From Chrysochromulina tobinii (lineage: Eukaryota; Haptophyta; Prymnesiales; Chrysochromulinaceae), in assembly GCA_001275005.1 (NCBI GenBank), contig JWZX01001396.1, forward strand, positions 1 to 17,070: a stretch of 17,070 bases of DNA. The letters are read 5' to 3'. The notes beneath the pieces were generated by a model. That model had not been told where the DNA came from, made no database searches, and saw only the letters and a list, made by a program, of their open reading frames with translations. Of this stretch, positions 1 to 8,628 are shown in pieces. Within the stretch, counting starts at the first letter, position 1. Every line of letters starts with the position of its first letter. The translations under genes and the position numbers were made by a program.

Positions 1-1
1 G

Positions 2-2866
2 GCTGCGGACGTGGAGCTCATTTGGAGCAACTCGATGCTGTACAACCCGGCCGAGAACTGGGTGTACCAGGCGGCGGTCGAAATGAAGCAATATGCCGAC
101 CTGAAGCTGGCGCCAATCGTCGCCTCGGCCAAGGCGCGCCTCGAGGCCACCTCCGCGGCCGTGTCGGCCGCGGTGGACGCCGTGTCGGCCGCGGTGGACG
201 CCGTGCCGGCCGCGGTGGACGCCGTGTCGGCCGCGGTGGACGCCGTGCCGAAGCCTGCTGTGCCGGAGCCTCCCGAGGCGGATGTGGCGATGGAAGAGGA
301 TGGGCGGCGGGACGAGGCTTCGAAGGAGGTCCCCACAGCCATGGAGGTGGACAGCGCGGCGGACGAGAGCGTGGCGGCTGAGGACGCGAATGCCGACAAA
401 TTGTGCCCCGCAGACGTGAGCGTGTCGCTGCAGGAGTTTTGCGCGATTGCGGGCAACAAGAAAGGCCGGGCCAAGCGCAACATCGTGCTGCTCGAGGACT
501 TGGGCGTGTGCCTCGCAGCCATCGAGGATCCGGTGGGGGCGGCCGAGGGCAAGTACGTCATCAAGGAACGTAAGGAGAAGGCGCCCAAGGCTGAGAAGGA
601 GAAGAAGGAGAAGCCCCCAGTGGACGAGATGACGCGCCCTTGGACGAAGGCTGAGCGCGACCGCGCGCTCAAGGCTGCGTCCAACCTGGGCATTTCCGAT
701 CTCGAGCGGCTCGCGCATGCTCTTGGCCGCCCCGCTCCGGTCGCGCGCAGCTTTGCCGACGGGCTGCTGGTCAGCCTGCTCGGCGCACTCGAGGCGCCGC
801 AGGCGGCCGCCGGCGCGCTCAAGGAGCTGCCCGACACGACGCTCGGGCGCTCGTTTTGGGGACTCGAGGCGACGCCCGACACGACGCCGTCGCCGCCGCC
901 ACTGCCTGCAGTCGAGGCCGCCGCCGCTGACGAGGCCGCCGCTGGCGAGGCCGCCGCTGCACCAGAGGCCGCGGGCGACGCGGCGGCGCCCATGACGACG
1001 GCGCCCACGACGGCGCCCACGACGGCGCCTTCGCTTGTGTGGGCGCTTCTGCCCGAGGACGTCAAGTTTGACGAAGCGCTGCGCAAGGGCGCAGCGGGCA
1101 CACTGCAGCGGCTGCTCTGGATGAGAGCCTTGTACGAACACCGTGTGCCAGCCGCCGAGGCCACTGCCCCAGCAGTGGCTGCAGCCCCCGCGGAGGGGCC
1201 GCCTGCTGCCGCTGACGCCGCCGACGCCGCTGACGCCACCGACGCCGCCGACGCAACCGAGACCACTGAGACCGCCGCCACCGACGGCGCGGCGCCGGCG
1301 CCGCCGCCGGCGGCGGTCGCAGTCCCCCTCGTCGAGTTGGCCCTGCCCGAAGCGTTCGCCAAGCAGCTCGGTGGCGGCACCGTGGGCGGCAAGGGTCCGT
1401 CGAGTGGCACCCTGCCGGCACGTTGGTGGGGCGTGGCTCACGACCGCGCGCTCCTGCAGTACACGGCCACCCATGGTCTTCATCTGAACGAGAGCGTGTG
1501 GGAGGGGCTGGCGAGCACGGTGGCCTTTGCGCCCCCCGCACCCGCAAGCGATGCGCCCCCCGCACCCGCCAGTGATGCGCCCCCCGCACCCGCCAGTGAT
1601 GCCCCGACGAGCGGTGGCAGCTCTGAGCCCTCGTCGTCCTCCGCGCCGCTGCCAGCCGCCGCGGGTGCCCAACACGGCGCGACGCCGCCGGCGACGCTCA
1701 AGCAGGCGCTCACGCGGCGCGACGCCCTCTTGCGCCGGCTGCAGGCGATCGTGTACGGCGCTCCTGGGAAGACGGCCGCTGTCAAAGCCCCCGCCAAGCG
1801 CTCGATCACGACCTTCTTCGGCGGCGCGACGGCCAAAGGGGCGCCCACTACGGCGCCGGCCGCGCCCGCGCCCGAGGAGGCGGCGGAGACGGACCGGATC
1901 GAGCCGCCAGTGAAGAAGGCCAAGGGCGCCGTCGTGAGCGTGGGAGCGCCCGTGCCGTTGGCGCCCACGACGGCGCTCACGATGGCGGAGAGGGTCTCGC
2001 TCGTGAAGGCGCAGCTCGGCCTCGACGAGGGACTGCCCGTGGCCAAGGCGGTGGCGGCGGCCAACGAGGCGATCGGCATCGAGGGTGAGGGCCCGTTGGC
2101 CGCGCAGGTGGCGAGGCTGCTCGTTGAGCTCGGCATCGATGCAGTTCCCCACCTGTCGGTCGTCACAGAAGCCGCCACCGAGCCGGCGCCTTCAACGGGC
2201 GCGAAGCCGGACAAGACGGCGGACGGCGCCGTGGACGACGCGGCTGACGACGTGGCCGACGACGCGGCGGACGAGGCCTGTGGCAAAAAGGGCGTCGTGC
2301 TGGGCGGCGACGAGTCGATGCCGCTGGCGCGCCGTCTGATGCTCGGGCGGCTGGAGGCGACCCTGGGCGCTGCGGGGCTCGCCTCGCCTGTGGGCGGGCC
2401 GGACTCACCCGCCACGCCGGCGACCACCGCGGCGGGCATGGGCGACAACGACGGCGCTGCTGCGAGGAACGACTCGGACGACTCGGGGGGCGCTGTCGGG
2501 CGTGCGAAGATGGTGGCGGCCGAGGCGCCCGACGAAGAGCCTCCCGCCAAGCGCGCTGCAGTGGCTGAGGGCTCGGAGGCCAAGCCTGCGTCGAAGGCGA
2601 AGGCGCTCGCGCCGACGAAGGCTGTCGGAGCGGCTGCTGCTGCGAAGAGCAAGGCCGTGAGCAAGGCCGCGGCCGCAGGCAAAGGCAAGGGCGATGCCCA
2701 CAGCAACGCAAGTGCCAAGGCCGCGGCGACAGCGGCGCCGGTGCCCAAGACGGCGCCGGGCGTCGCGGCCCCCAAGCAGGCAGGGCTCCTTGGATTCCTG
2801 GTGCGCCCCAAGCCGTCGACCGAGCCCGCCGCGCCGCCGGCTGCGGCCGTGGGCGGTGCGGAGTGA
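2..2866 (+). CDS. Bromodomain-containing chromatin protein with PIP-box-like motifs (5' partial)
   Basis: The frame is open from the first bases, so the N-terminus lies outside the window. The first ~30 residues (ADVELIWSNSMLYNP...) match the end of a bromodomain: the conserved Asn-x3-Tyr-Asn acetyl-lysine pocket element followed by helix C. A SANT/Myb-like helix segment follows around nt 640-720 (PWTKAERDRALKAASNLG), with a weaker one around nt 1424-1510 (WWGVAHDRALLQYTATHG). Between and after these are low-complexity Ala/Pro/Thr linkers, acidic patches and basic NLS-like clusters such as PPVKKAKG. Two motifs resemble PCNA-interacting peptides: KRSITTFF at nt 1796-1819 and QAGLLGFL at nt 2777-2800, near the C-terminus. 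Bromodomains read acetylated histones and PIP boxes dock on PCNA; a role in replication-coupled chromatin work is inferred. No introns are visible in the 2.9 kb. The exact family is not recognised. The TGA stop is at 2864-2866. Confidence 0.75.
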   Translation, partial: AADVELIWSNSMLYNPAENWVYQAAVEMKQYADLKLAPIVASAKARLEATSAAVSAAVDAVSAAVDAVPAAVDAVSAAVDAVPKPAVPEPPEADVAMEEDGRRDEASKEVPTAMEVDSAADESVAAEDANADKLCPADVSVSLQEFCAIAGNKKGRAKRNIVLLEDLGVCLAAIEDPVGAAEGKYVIKERKEKAPKAEKEKKEKPPVDEMTRPWTKAERDRALKAASNLGISDLERLAHALGRPAPVARSFADGLLVSLLGALEAPQAAAGALKELPDTTLGRSFWGLEATPDTTPSPPPLPAVEAAAADEAAAGEAAAAPEAAGDAAAPMTTAPTTAPTTAPSLVWALLPEDVKFDEALRKGAAGTLQRLLWMRALYEHRVPAAEATAPAVAAAPAEGPPAAADAADAADATDAADATETTETAATDGAAPAPPPAAVAVPLVELALPEAFAKQLGGGTVGGKGPSSGTLPARWWGVAHDRALLQYTATHGLHLNESVWEGLASTVAFAPPAPASDAPPAPASDAPPAPASDAPTSGGSSEPSSSSAPLPAAAGAQHGATPPATLKQALTRRDALLRRLQAIVYGAPGKTAAVKAPAKRSITTFFGGATAKGAPTTAPAAPAPEEAAETDRIEPPVKKAKGAVVSVGAPVPLAPTTALTMAERVSLVKAQLGLDEGLPVAKAVAAANEAIGIEGEGPLAAQVARLLVELGIDAVPHLSVVTEAATEPAPSTGAKPDKTADGAVDDAADDVADDAADEACGKKGVVLGGDESMPLARRLMLGRLEATLGAAGLASPVGGPDSPATPATTAAGMGDNDGAAARNDSDDSGGAVGRAKMVAAEAPDEEPPAKRAAVAEGSEAKPASKAKALAPTKAVGAAAAAKSKAVSKAAAAGKGKGDAHSNASAKAAATAAPVPKTAPGVAAPKQAGLLGFLVRPKPSTEPAAPPAAAVGGAE
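161..244 (+). repeat. Four 21-bp in-frame tandem repeats
   Basis: Four consecutive 21-bp units (161-181, 182-202, 203-223, 224-244) encode V-[S/P]-A-A-V-D-A four times just after the bromodomain remnant. Units differ only at the Ser/Pro codon (tcg or ccg), so the array is young or homogenised. It forms an Ala/Val-rich linker, possibly helical. Confidence 0.9.
1529..1600 (+). repeat. Three 24-bp in-frame tandem repeats
   Basis: Three 24-bp units (1529-1552, 1553-1576, 1577-1600) encode A-P-P-A-P-A-S-D three times. The last two are identical and the first differs by two bases. It is a Pro/Ala linker within the bromodomain protein. Confidence 0.88.
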
Positions 2867-3477
2867 GGTGTGTGAAGTCCGAACGCGAGGCGTGTGAAGT
2901 GAGGCAGGGCGGGCACGTGTGCAGCAGACTGGCCATGGCGCCGGGCGAGTACGGGGTGGACGACTTTTGGTGGAGCTGGAGGGATGAGTGCGTGCGGGGT
3001 GCGGAAGCCCCTCGCGCGGATGCGCAGCTTGTAGGTGGTGCTGGAGGGATGAGTGCGTGCGGGGAAGCCCCTCGAGAGGATGCGCAGCTCGTGGATGGAG
3101 CTGGCCGCAGGCAAAAGGCCGGAATGGTGGCTCGACGACGTGCCGTGGCTCGCAGCACTTGGGGCATCGGCAAGAGTGAGCAGAGGAGGGTGGGATAGAG
3201 CATGGGGCATGGAGGCCATAGCTCGTATGCTGTGCCGGTCGGACAGCACTGTGAACATGTCTGCGCCTCCCACGGTGTGTCTCCACGGGACCGGTGGGTG
3301 TGCGTCTTGCCGAGACGGCAAAACAACGTCGTAACGTGAACGTGTTGCTGTGAACATGAATGAACTTGAATTGATCGGAGTGTCGGCGATTAGATTGTCC
3401 AAAATGGCCGGGCACACTCCGGGCCTCCTTGCCGGCACCCTCCGTGCGAGCCTTCTTGCCGTCACCGCCACCACGAA
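2867..3477. other. Intergenic spacer between two plus-strand genes, with a two-copy direct repeat
   Basis: This 611-bp spacer holds the 3' UTR of the bromodomain gene and the promoter/5' UTR of the oxygenase-like gene. Two imperfect tandem units of about 65 and 60 bp lie at 2975-3039 and 3040-3099, both containing GGAGGGATGAGTGCGTGCGG; the second lacks a few bases. No convincing TATA box, terminator or RNA gene was seen. The bases just before 3478 (CACGAAATG) give an acceptable start context with G at -3. Confidence 0.6.
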
Positions 3478-5301
3478 ATGCCTTCTCTAGGCTCCAGCGT
3501 GCGCGTCTCGCACACAGATGTGCACGTGTCGCACGCAGATGACACCATCCGTGTAGACTTCTACGCCCACAAGGATGCTGCGTCCGATGCGCATGCGCCG
3601 CTCATAGCAGTTGCTCCGCCGGCGTCGAAAGCCATGGCCAATGCTGACCACGCCTTCTTGCAGAGCGTGTGGCAATCTAGCGCCGACCGTCATCCTGGCT
3701 GCGGCGAGCTCGCCACATTTTGTCTCGATGCCAACGCGGACAACGATCGCTGGGAAACACAAGCGCGCTTTTCCGCACCCCAGCTGACCGGCCTGCGCAC
3801 GTGGTTGCGCCGACGGCTCTTTGACGTATGGTTGGCAGTCGACCCAAGGCTGCAGCGGATGCGCGGCTCGATCGAGCTCTTTAATCCTGATCGCGGCGCC
3901 AACATGGGGTGGCATCAAGACGGACACGGGCCGGGCGCCTTTATCGCGCACTACTATCTTGGAGCGGAGCCATCGGCGCCACCAGCAGACCTTGAGCGGT
4001 GCCGCGTGGGAATGGACTGGTTTGAGGTTGCAGTTCCGCCACCGGATGCAGCAGCAGCCGCAGCGGCGGTGGCAGCAGCGGCGGTGGCGGCAGCGGCGGT
4101 CGCAGCAGCGGCAGCAGCAGCGGCAGCAGCGGCAGCAGCGGCGGCAGCAGCGGCGGCAGCGGCAGCAGCGGCAGCAGCGACATCAGCGGCAACGAAGGGC
4201 ACCGCATACGCCGCGACCATCACTGCCGCAGTCATTGCCACTTCGGGCAACGCCACTGGTGCCGTTGTCGCCACCGGTGCTGCCCTTGCCGCCGTCCTCA
4301 CCGTCACCACTATCGACGCTGCCCTTGAGCTAGAAGCTACGAAGCGCTCAGCTGCCGCTGGCCTCGACAGCGTCGACGACGACGACGGCGACGACGAAGC
4401 AGATGATGACGATGAGCCGCTGCAGTACGCCATCGACTTCGGCAGCGCGGCGGCGCACGCAGTCGGGAGTGTCAATGCGTCCCATCTGGTATGCGCCCGA
4501 GTGCGCCCGAGATTTTGGGGAGATATTCGCCCGAGTGCGCCCGAGATGTTGGGGAGATATGCACCCGAGTGCGCCCGAGAATTTGGGGAGATATTCGCCC
4601 GAGTGCGCCCGAGATTTTGGGGAGATATGCGGTTGCTCCTGATTGAGAGTCTAGACTGAGAGTGATCGCCACGCCGAGTGCGCGCGAGTATAGGAGCACC
4701 ACTGCTTGCTCCTCTGATTGCTCGGATTGCTCCTCCCCAGGTCCTTTTCACGACATCGGGGCCGACGCAACGGCTCGTCATCTTCGAAGACGCAGCGGTG
4801 GTACATCGCACGCCGCTCACCGCCCACGCCCTCGCCGAGCTCCAGGCCAAGCGGCAGCGCCCGATTGTGCGAGTCGTCTTCTGCGGATCCAGTGCTGACG
4901 GTCAGTCGTTGGGCTTCGTCCCGCCGAGCGCCGTGTCGGGCACTGAGTCGGGCGCCGCCACCACTGGCCTGCCCGCAGTGGCAGCAGGCACGGCAGCTCT
5001 AGGAGACGCTCCCGCTGGTGCCGCCGGTGCCGCCGGTGCCGCCGCTTTGGAGCCAATCGATGCGCCCGACGTGCTCCCCCTCGGCCTACGCCGCGCCCTT
5101 GGAGCGTATGCGCAAAGCCGCGCTGTAGCACAATCGCATAGCCCGAGTGCGATGGCCGAGGCGGACGCGCCCGGGACGGCGCCCGGAACGGCGCTCGAGC
5201 TGGACGAGCTGATGGCAGATGTGCTTGAGGAGTATGTGCGCGGCGGCCGCGAGATCGTAGCGTTCCTTCGAGACGGGTCTGATTGGGCTAGTGTCCTTTG
5301 A
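3478..5301 (+). CDS. 2OG-Fe(II) oxygenase-like protein, two exons (3478-4488, 4741-5301)
   Basis: Joining 3478-4488 to 4741-5301 across a GT-AG intron in phase 0 gives a 523-residue protein. The oxygenase reading rests on an iron-binding H-x-D at H146/D148 (GWHQDGHGPG), a distal His at H359 (VVHRTPL) in exon 2, and a candidate 2OG-binding Arg at R381 (RPIVRVVF). These residues are standard for the double-stranded beta-helix Fe(II)/2-oxoglutarate dioxygenases, which hydroxylate or demethylate diverse substrates; the substrate here is unknown. The splice is supported because only the joined frame brings the distal His into register. Residues ~190-335 are an insertion: 44 codons of almost pure Ala, then Ala/Thr/Val-rich and Asp-rich (DDDDGDDEADDDD) sequence. 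The C-terminal ~135 residues are Ala/Gly-rich, then more ordered near the end (LELDELMADVLEEYV). First ATG chosen. Confidence 0.82.
4048..4179 (+). repeat. Poly-alanine GCN tract (44 codons)
   Basis: Forty-four consecutive codons encode Ala with three interspersed Val. They are mostly GCA and GCG in irregular mixture, with a single early GCC. The tract is inside the oxygenase-like gene, between the H-x-D motif and the distal His. It is a trinucleotide-type repeat that can change length without a frameshift. Confidence 0.93.
4489..4740 (+). other. Intron of the oxygenase-like gene (252 bp) with a 34-bp tandem repeat
   Basis: Donor CTG|GTATGC and acceptor CTCCTCCCCAG|GTCC, phase 0. The unspliced frame hits TGA at 4657-4659. 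Four 34-bp tandem units occupy 4496-4631, starting seven bases into the intron; each holds CCCGAGTGCGCCCGAGA followed by a T-rich, GGGGAGATAT tail. A branch-point-like CTGAT lies in CTCTGATTGCTC about 25 bases before the acceptor. No duplication of flanking exon sequence was seen here, unlike the kinase-gene introns. Confidence 0.85.
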
Positions 5302-5649
5302 CATTGAGCGAGGCGTGTCGAGGCGTGCGCGCTAACCGTGCACTGGGATGTGGGAATACTCAGGGGGAAAAGGCAGGGGAAAAGGGCGAGAAGCGAGCGA
5401 GCCGCGCGATGCGGAGTGTTGCTTGAGCTATAGAAGAGTCAAAGACCAATCAAAGACCAACGTCTAAGACCTTTTCCCAGGTCGACAGTTCGTTGGTTGC
5501 CACACCTGCACACATAGACATACGCCCATTTTAGCCTAAACGCCATGCTAAACGCCCATTCATCGCCCAATTCCGTATACACATTCCGTCCTGACGCGGT
5601 GTGCCACATCGAATTGTATGGTACTCGCGCGTGTACACTCTATCTCTCG
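5302..5649. other. Convergent intergenic spacer
   Basis: This 348-bp spacer lies between the stop of the plus-strand oxygenase-like gene and the stop of the minus-strand SH3 gene, so it holds both 3' UTRs. It has short AT-richer direct repeats (CAAAGACCAA twice near 5440-5460; AAACGCC twice near 5537-5557). No gene, RNA or clear poly(A) signal was seen. Confidence 0.5.
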
Positions 5650-8259
5650 TCATTGTAGGCTCTTGAATGCGTCCGATGTCGAGCCCGAGAGCTGCTCGCT
5701 CCCCATGATCTGGCTCCTTGCCGCTGCCGCGTCGCGTGCCGCCTGCACACGACGCACGTGCTGCGCCGACGAGCGATCGAAGCGCTGTTTGACGCGTCCC
5801 GCAGGCACATATTCTACGACAAGCTCCGGCATCGGGATCAGAGAGCTACCGGAACTTGACGCGTCCTTGCCGAGGCCGGAGGTGGCCTGCCGGAGCGCAA
5901 ACTGCAGGTCCTCGGACTGCCGCTGCAAGAGCCGCTTGCCAATCTGAAGCCGCCGCTCGTGCTCCTGCCACTCCGTGAGCCCAGGCTGCTGCGCGTCGAG
6001 GCTCCTCAGCAGCAGCTGGGCATCGGACTCCGCGCGTCGCAAGTTCTGCCGGCGAGCGAAGTTCTGTCGGCTCTGCTGTTGCCGAGCCAGCAGATGATTC
6101 GATGGGTTGCTCGTGCTGGTACTTGTTGGGGCCACCGCATTGCCGCTGGGGGCCGCAGCCACGGCGCTCGTGGGTGGCGCAATAACGGCGCCCTGTGCGT
6201 TGAGGTAGAGAACAGGTGCTTTCCGGTTATTTCCGGCGGCGCGGCGCCCGGTGCCACCGCACGCGTCACTTCGTGCCGGACGCAGCAAGCCGGCGGCCGG
6301 GGCCATCGCTCCCGCGGGCTGCTGCTGCGGCTTCGGCTGCTGCTGCTGCTGCTGCCGGAATGAGCAGGCGGGACTCGAGGATCGTGACGGTGGCAAGCTC
6401 CTGTCACTCCCCCGTGACGGTGGCCTCTGGCTCAGACCCATCGTAGCGGCGCTCTCGTTCTTATCCATCGCCCGAGGCCCAACGGTTGGCTCGATGGTGA
6501 CTCGATGATACTCGACGGTACCGCCGCGGCGCATCGTCCTCGTGTGAGTGCTTCCGGGCTCTGATGCTTCTCTAGCGGCCGAAAAGGCTGCAGATGCTGC
6601 TGAAGATGCTGTCCTGAACGATGCTGCTGCAGCGCCATCGTCGACGTCGTCCAGGTCCGAGCTGGCTCCATTCCAGCGCCCCGGCTGCTGCTCGACCCCA
6701 TCCAGCGCATTGCGCCCATCGCGGTTCTTGCGCTCTTCGCGCCCCTCCCGCAACAGAGCCTCCATAGGGAGCTCCAAAGGTCTGGGGTGAGGTCTGGGGT
6801 TGTCGGCTGCGGCCTTGATCTCGCGCATCCGTTGAACGAGGCGGCCTCGTAGGTTGCCTCGCAGCGTGGATCGGACTCGATCCCAGCCCTTGAGCTTCCC
6901 CTCGTTGCAAACCTCCTTGAGCACAGGGGCGAGAAGCAGCCTGTCCCACGCGCCCTCCTTCTCGTGGTACCCGCCCAAAAGCTTCCCACCGAGAAGCAGA
7001 TGCTGCGCGCCACCACGCACGCCGCTGCCGGCGCCAGCAGCACCGTAAGCAGCACCGAGGCGTTTGCAGAGGGCATCGGCGGCTCTTGAGCCCGCGAGGG
7101 TCGCAAGGAGCTGCGCGGACTGCTCCGCGTTCCGCGTGACTGCCTGCGAGACCGTCTCCATGCAGCGACGCAGCTCCGCCTGAGTGGGTTCAAGCATCTC
7201 CCTCAGCCCAGGCAGCAGCAACAGGGTGCGCTCCGTCACATCTCTCGAGGCCTCCTCGGCAGCCAGCTGGGCCGCGCACTCCTCCACACGGCGGCGCAGG
7301 TCGAGCACGCGCCGCTGGGCGCGAGTGCGTGCCGCCTCGATGCGCTGCAGCTCCACCTCCGCCTGTGAGAGCTGCTTCTCCACCGTCTCAAGCGCCAGCT
7401 TGCGCCCAAGCACGGTGCGCGTCGCAGCATACTGCTCCTCAGCCCCTTCGCGTGCCGTCTGCTGGACCGCGGCGATCCACGCCTGCTTCTGCGCCTCGGC
7501 CGACTGTGCCTCCATCGCCTCCATCTCTGCCTTGAGCACCATGAACGACTCGGCCTTGAAGGCAGCGAGCTCGGCCTCGGCCATCTGGCGCTTCTCGGCT
7601 TCTGCATTCGTAAGGGCAAGCGCTTGGGCCAACTCGGCGTCCTTTTGCTTCTTGGTGACGCGGGCCGCGTTGAGCAGCTGTGAACGTGTGCGCTCGAACT
7701 CCTGCTCGAGGCGCACGTACTTCTCCTTCTGCTGCCGCAGCGCCGCTTCCTCCTCGGTCTCCTCCTGCGTGACGCGCTTCAAGTACTGCTCGGGAACCAA
7801 CCCGATCAGCTCCGTCTCCAAGCTGCGCGCCAAGACCCACCCGTCTGGCATGGCATCGCCATCATCCACCAGCTGGACCTTGTCGCCCACGTTCAAAGGC
7901 AGCTCATTTGGCGCCCCCGCTTGAGGCTTAAATCTCTCGATGCACACGCGAATTCCGTCATCCACATCCTCATCTGCAGCTGGAGCTGCCGCACCTGTCG
8001 CATCTTGAGCAGCTGCCGCACCTCCAGCCGCATCCGGTGAGGCGGGCGGCGAGGGCGAGAAGCTGCGATCGCATTCGTCTCCACCACCGGACGTCAGGTA
8101 TGCCGCCGGCACGAGGCCCGACCTGTCACCCATGCTGCAGTGCAGCCAGCCAGCCGGCGCAGGGACCCCAGTCAACATGACTTGGTCGTCCGCTTCCACA
8201 CCCAGCTCGACGCCCCGGCTCCTTTCGTCGGGGACGAACGTCTCGATGGCTCGCATCAT
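5650..8259 (-). CDS. Two-SH3-domain coiled-coil protein
   Basis: This is an uninterrupted 869-residue frame starting at a double ATG. Two SH3-like domains lie at residues ~1-55 (MRAIETFVP..., W38, GLVPAAYL at 48-55) and ~102-163 (IRVCIERFKP, ELPLNVGD, W141, GLVPEQYL at 153-160). Each has the hydrophobic first strand, a GD/EADD turn, the tryptophan and the G-x-VP-x-x-YL end typical of SH3. The domains are separated by an Ala/Asp linker. Residues ~165-400 are a strong heptad-like coiled coil rich in Glu, Gln, Ala and Arg. A basic segment (~residues 440-475) precedes a long disordered Ser/Pro/Gln tail with short polyQ, and a helical Gln/Arg/Leu stretch lies near the C-terminus. SH3 domains bind Pro-rich ligands, so a cytoskeletal or membrane-trafficking scaffold is plausible but not shown. 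No orthologue is recognised. Confidence 0.82.
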   Translation of the reverse strand: MMRAIETFVPDERSRGVELGVEADDQVMLTGVPAPAGWLHCSMGDRSGLVPAAYLTSGGGDECDRSFSPSPPASPDAAGGAAAAQDATGAAAPAADEDVDDGIRVCIERFKPQAGAPNELPLNVGDKVQLVDDGDAMPDGWVLARSLETELIGLVPEQYLKRVTQEETEEEAALRQQKEKYVRLEQEFERTRSQLLNAARVTKKQKDAELAQALALTNAEAEKRQMAEAELAAFKAESFMVLKAEMEAMEAQSAEAQKQAWIAAVQQTAREGAEEQYAATRTVLGRKLALETVEKQLSQAEVELQRIEAARTRAQRRVLDLRRRVEECAAQLAAEEASRDVTERTLLLLPGLREMLEPTQAELRRCMETVSQAVTRNAEQSAQLLATLAGSRAADALCKRLGAAYGAAGAGSGVRGGAQHLLLGGKLLGGYHEKEGAWDRLLLAPVLKEVCNEGKLKGWDRVRSTLRGNLRGRLVQRMREIKAAADNPRPHPRPLELPMEALLREGREERKNRDGRNALDGVEQQPGRWNGASSDLDDVDDGAAAASFRTASSAASAAFSAAREASEPGSTHTRTMRRGGTVEYHRVTIEPTVGPRAMDKNESAATMGLSQRPPSRGSDRSLPPSRSSSPACSFRQQQQQQPKPQQQPAGAMAPAAGLLRPARSDACGGTGRRAAGNNRKAPVLYLNAQGAVIAPPTSAVAAAPSGNAVAPTSTSTSNPSNHLLARQQQSRQNFARRQNLRRAESDAQLLLRSLDAQQPGLTEWQEHERRLQIGKRLLQRQSEDLQFALRQATSGLGKDASSSGSSLIPMPELVVEYVPAGRVKQRFDRSSAQHVRRVQAARDAAAARSQIMGSEQLSGSTSDAFKSLQ
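6319..6354 (-). repeat. CAG (polyQ) tracts in the SH3 protein
   Basis: On the minus strand this encodes QQQQQQ-P-K-P-QQQ. All glutamines use CAG. It is a short trinucleotide repeat within the disordered tail. Confidence 0.85.
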
Positions 8260-8526
8260 CAGCGCAGGCTGGTGCTCAAGGCTTTGTGGTCACTCGGGCG
8301 TTGGCTCCTCCGTCGCCTTTCGAAGGGATTGACATTACCATGTCGACGCACCTTCCGGGTGAAAATCAAACCGTCGCTTTTAGTTAGGTCAGCGACTGAG
8401 GCTTTCGCTGCGATGCATGCCGCGAGTGGGAAACTTCGGTTGTCTGACGACCGTAATCAGTCCACGTATGCGTGGTGTCGCTACACAGCTGCTGCCCCGC
8501 CTACCCTATACTGAGAGGTGCTTCCG
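8260..8526. other. Short intergenic spacer, promoter side of the SH3 gene
   Basis: This spacer lies upstream of the SH3-gene start and downstream of the second in-frame stop of the neighbouring minus-strand gene. No TATA box, RNA gene or repeat was recognised. Confidence 0.4.
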
Positions 8527-8628
8527 TTAATATGTCGACGAAAAATTCTTCTCTTCGGCCTCCTCCGCCTCCTTCAGCGCCGCCTCCTCCTCCATGGCCT
8601 TTTTCTCCTCATCGGCCGTTTTTCTTCG
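8527..8628 (-). other. In-frame coding-like continuation past the stop of the coiled-coil gene
   Basis: After the TAA at 8629-8631 the same frame continues for 33 codons with the same composition (RRKTADEEKKAMEEEAALKE, then AEEAEEKNFSSTY) before a second TAA at 8527-8529. Aligned to the gene's own repeat units, the DNA at the first stop carries about three extra bases. This suggests the first stop arose by small indels within a repeat, by sequencing error, or is read through or spliced. Confidence 0.6.

Noticed and set aside
1480-3474. 664-residue minus-strand open frame (and a 387-residue one)
   Set aside because: GC-rich shadow of the bromodomain gene; it is Ala/Ser/Pro low-complexity with no domain, while the plus strand shows a bromodomain and other motifs.
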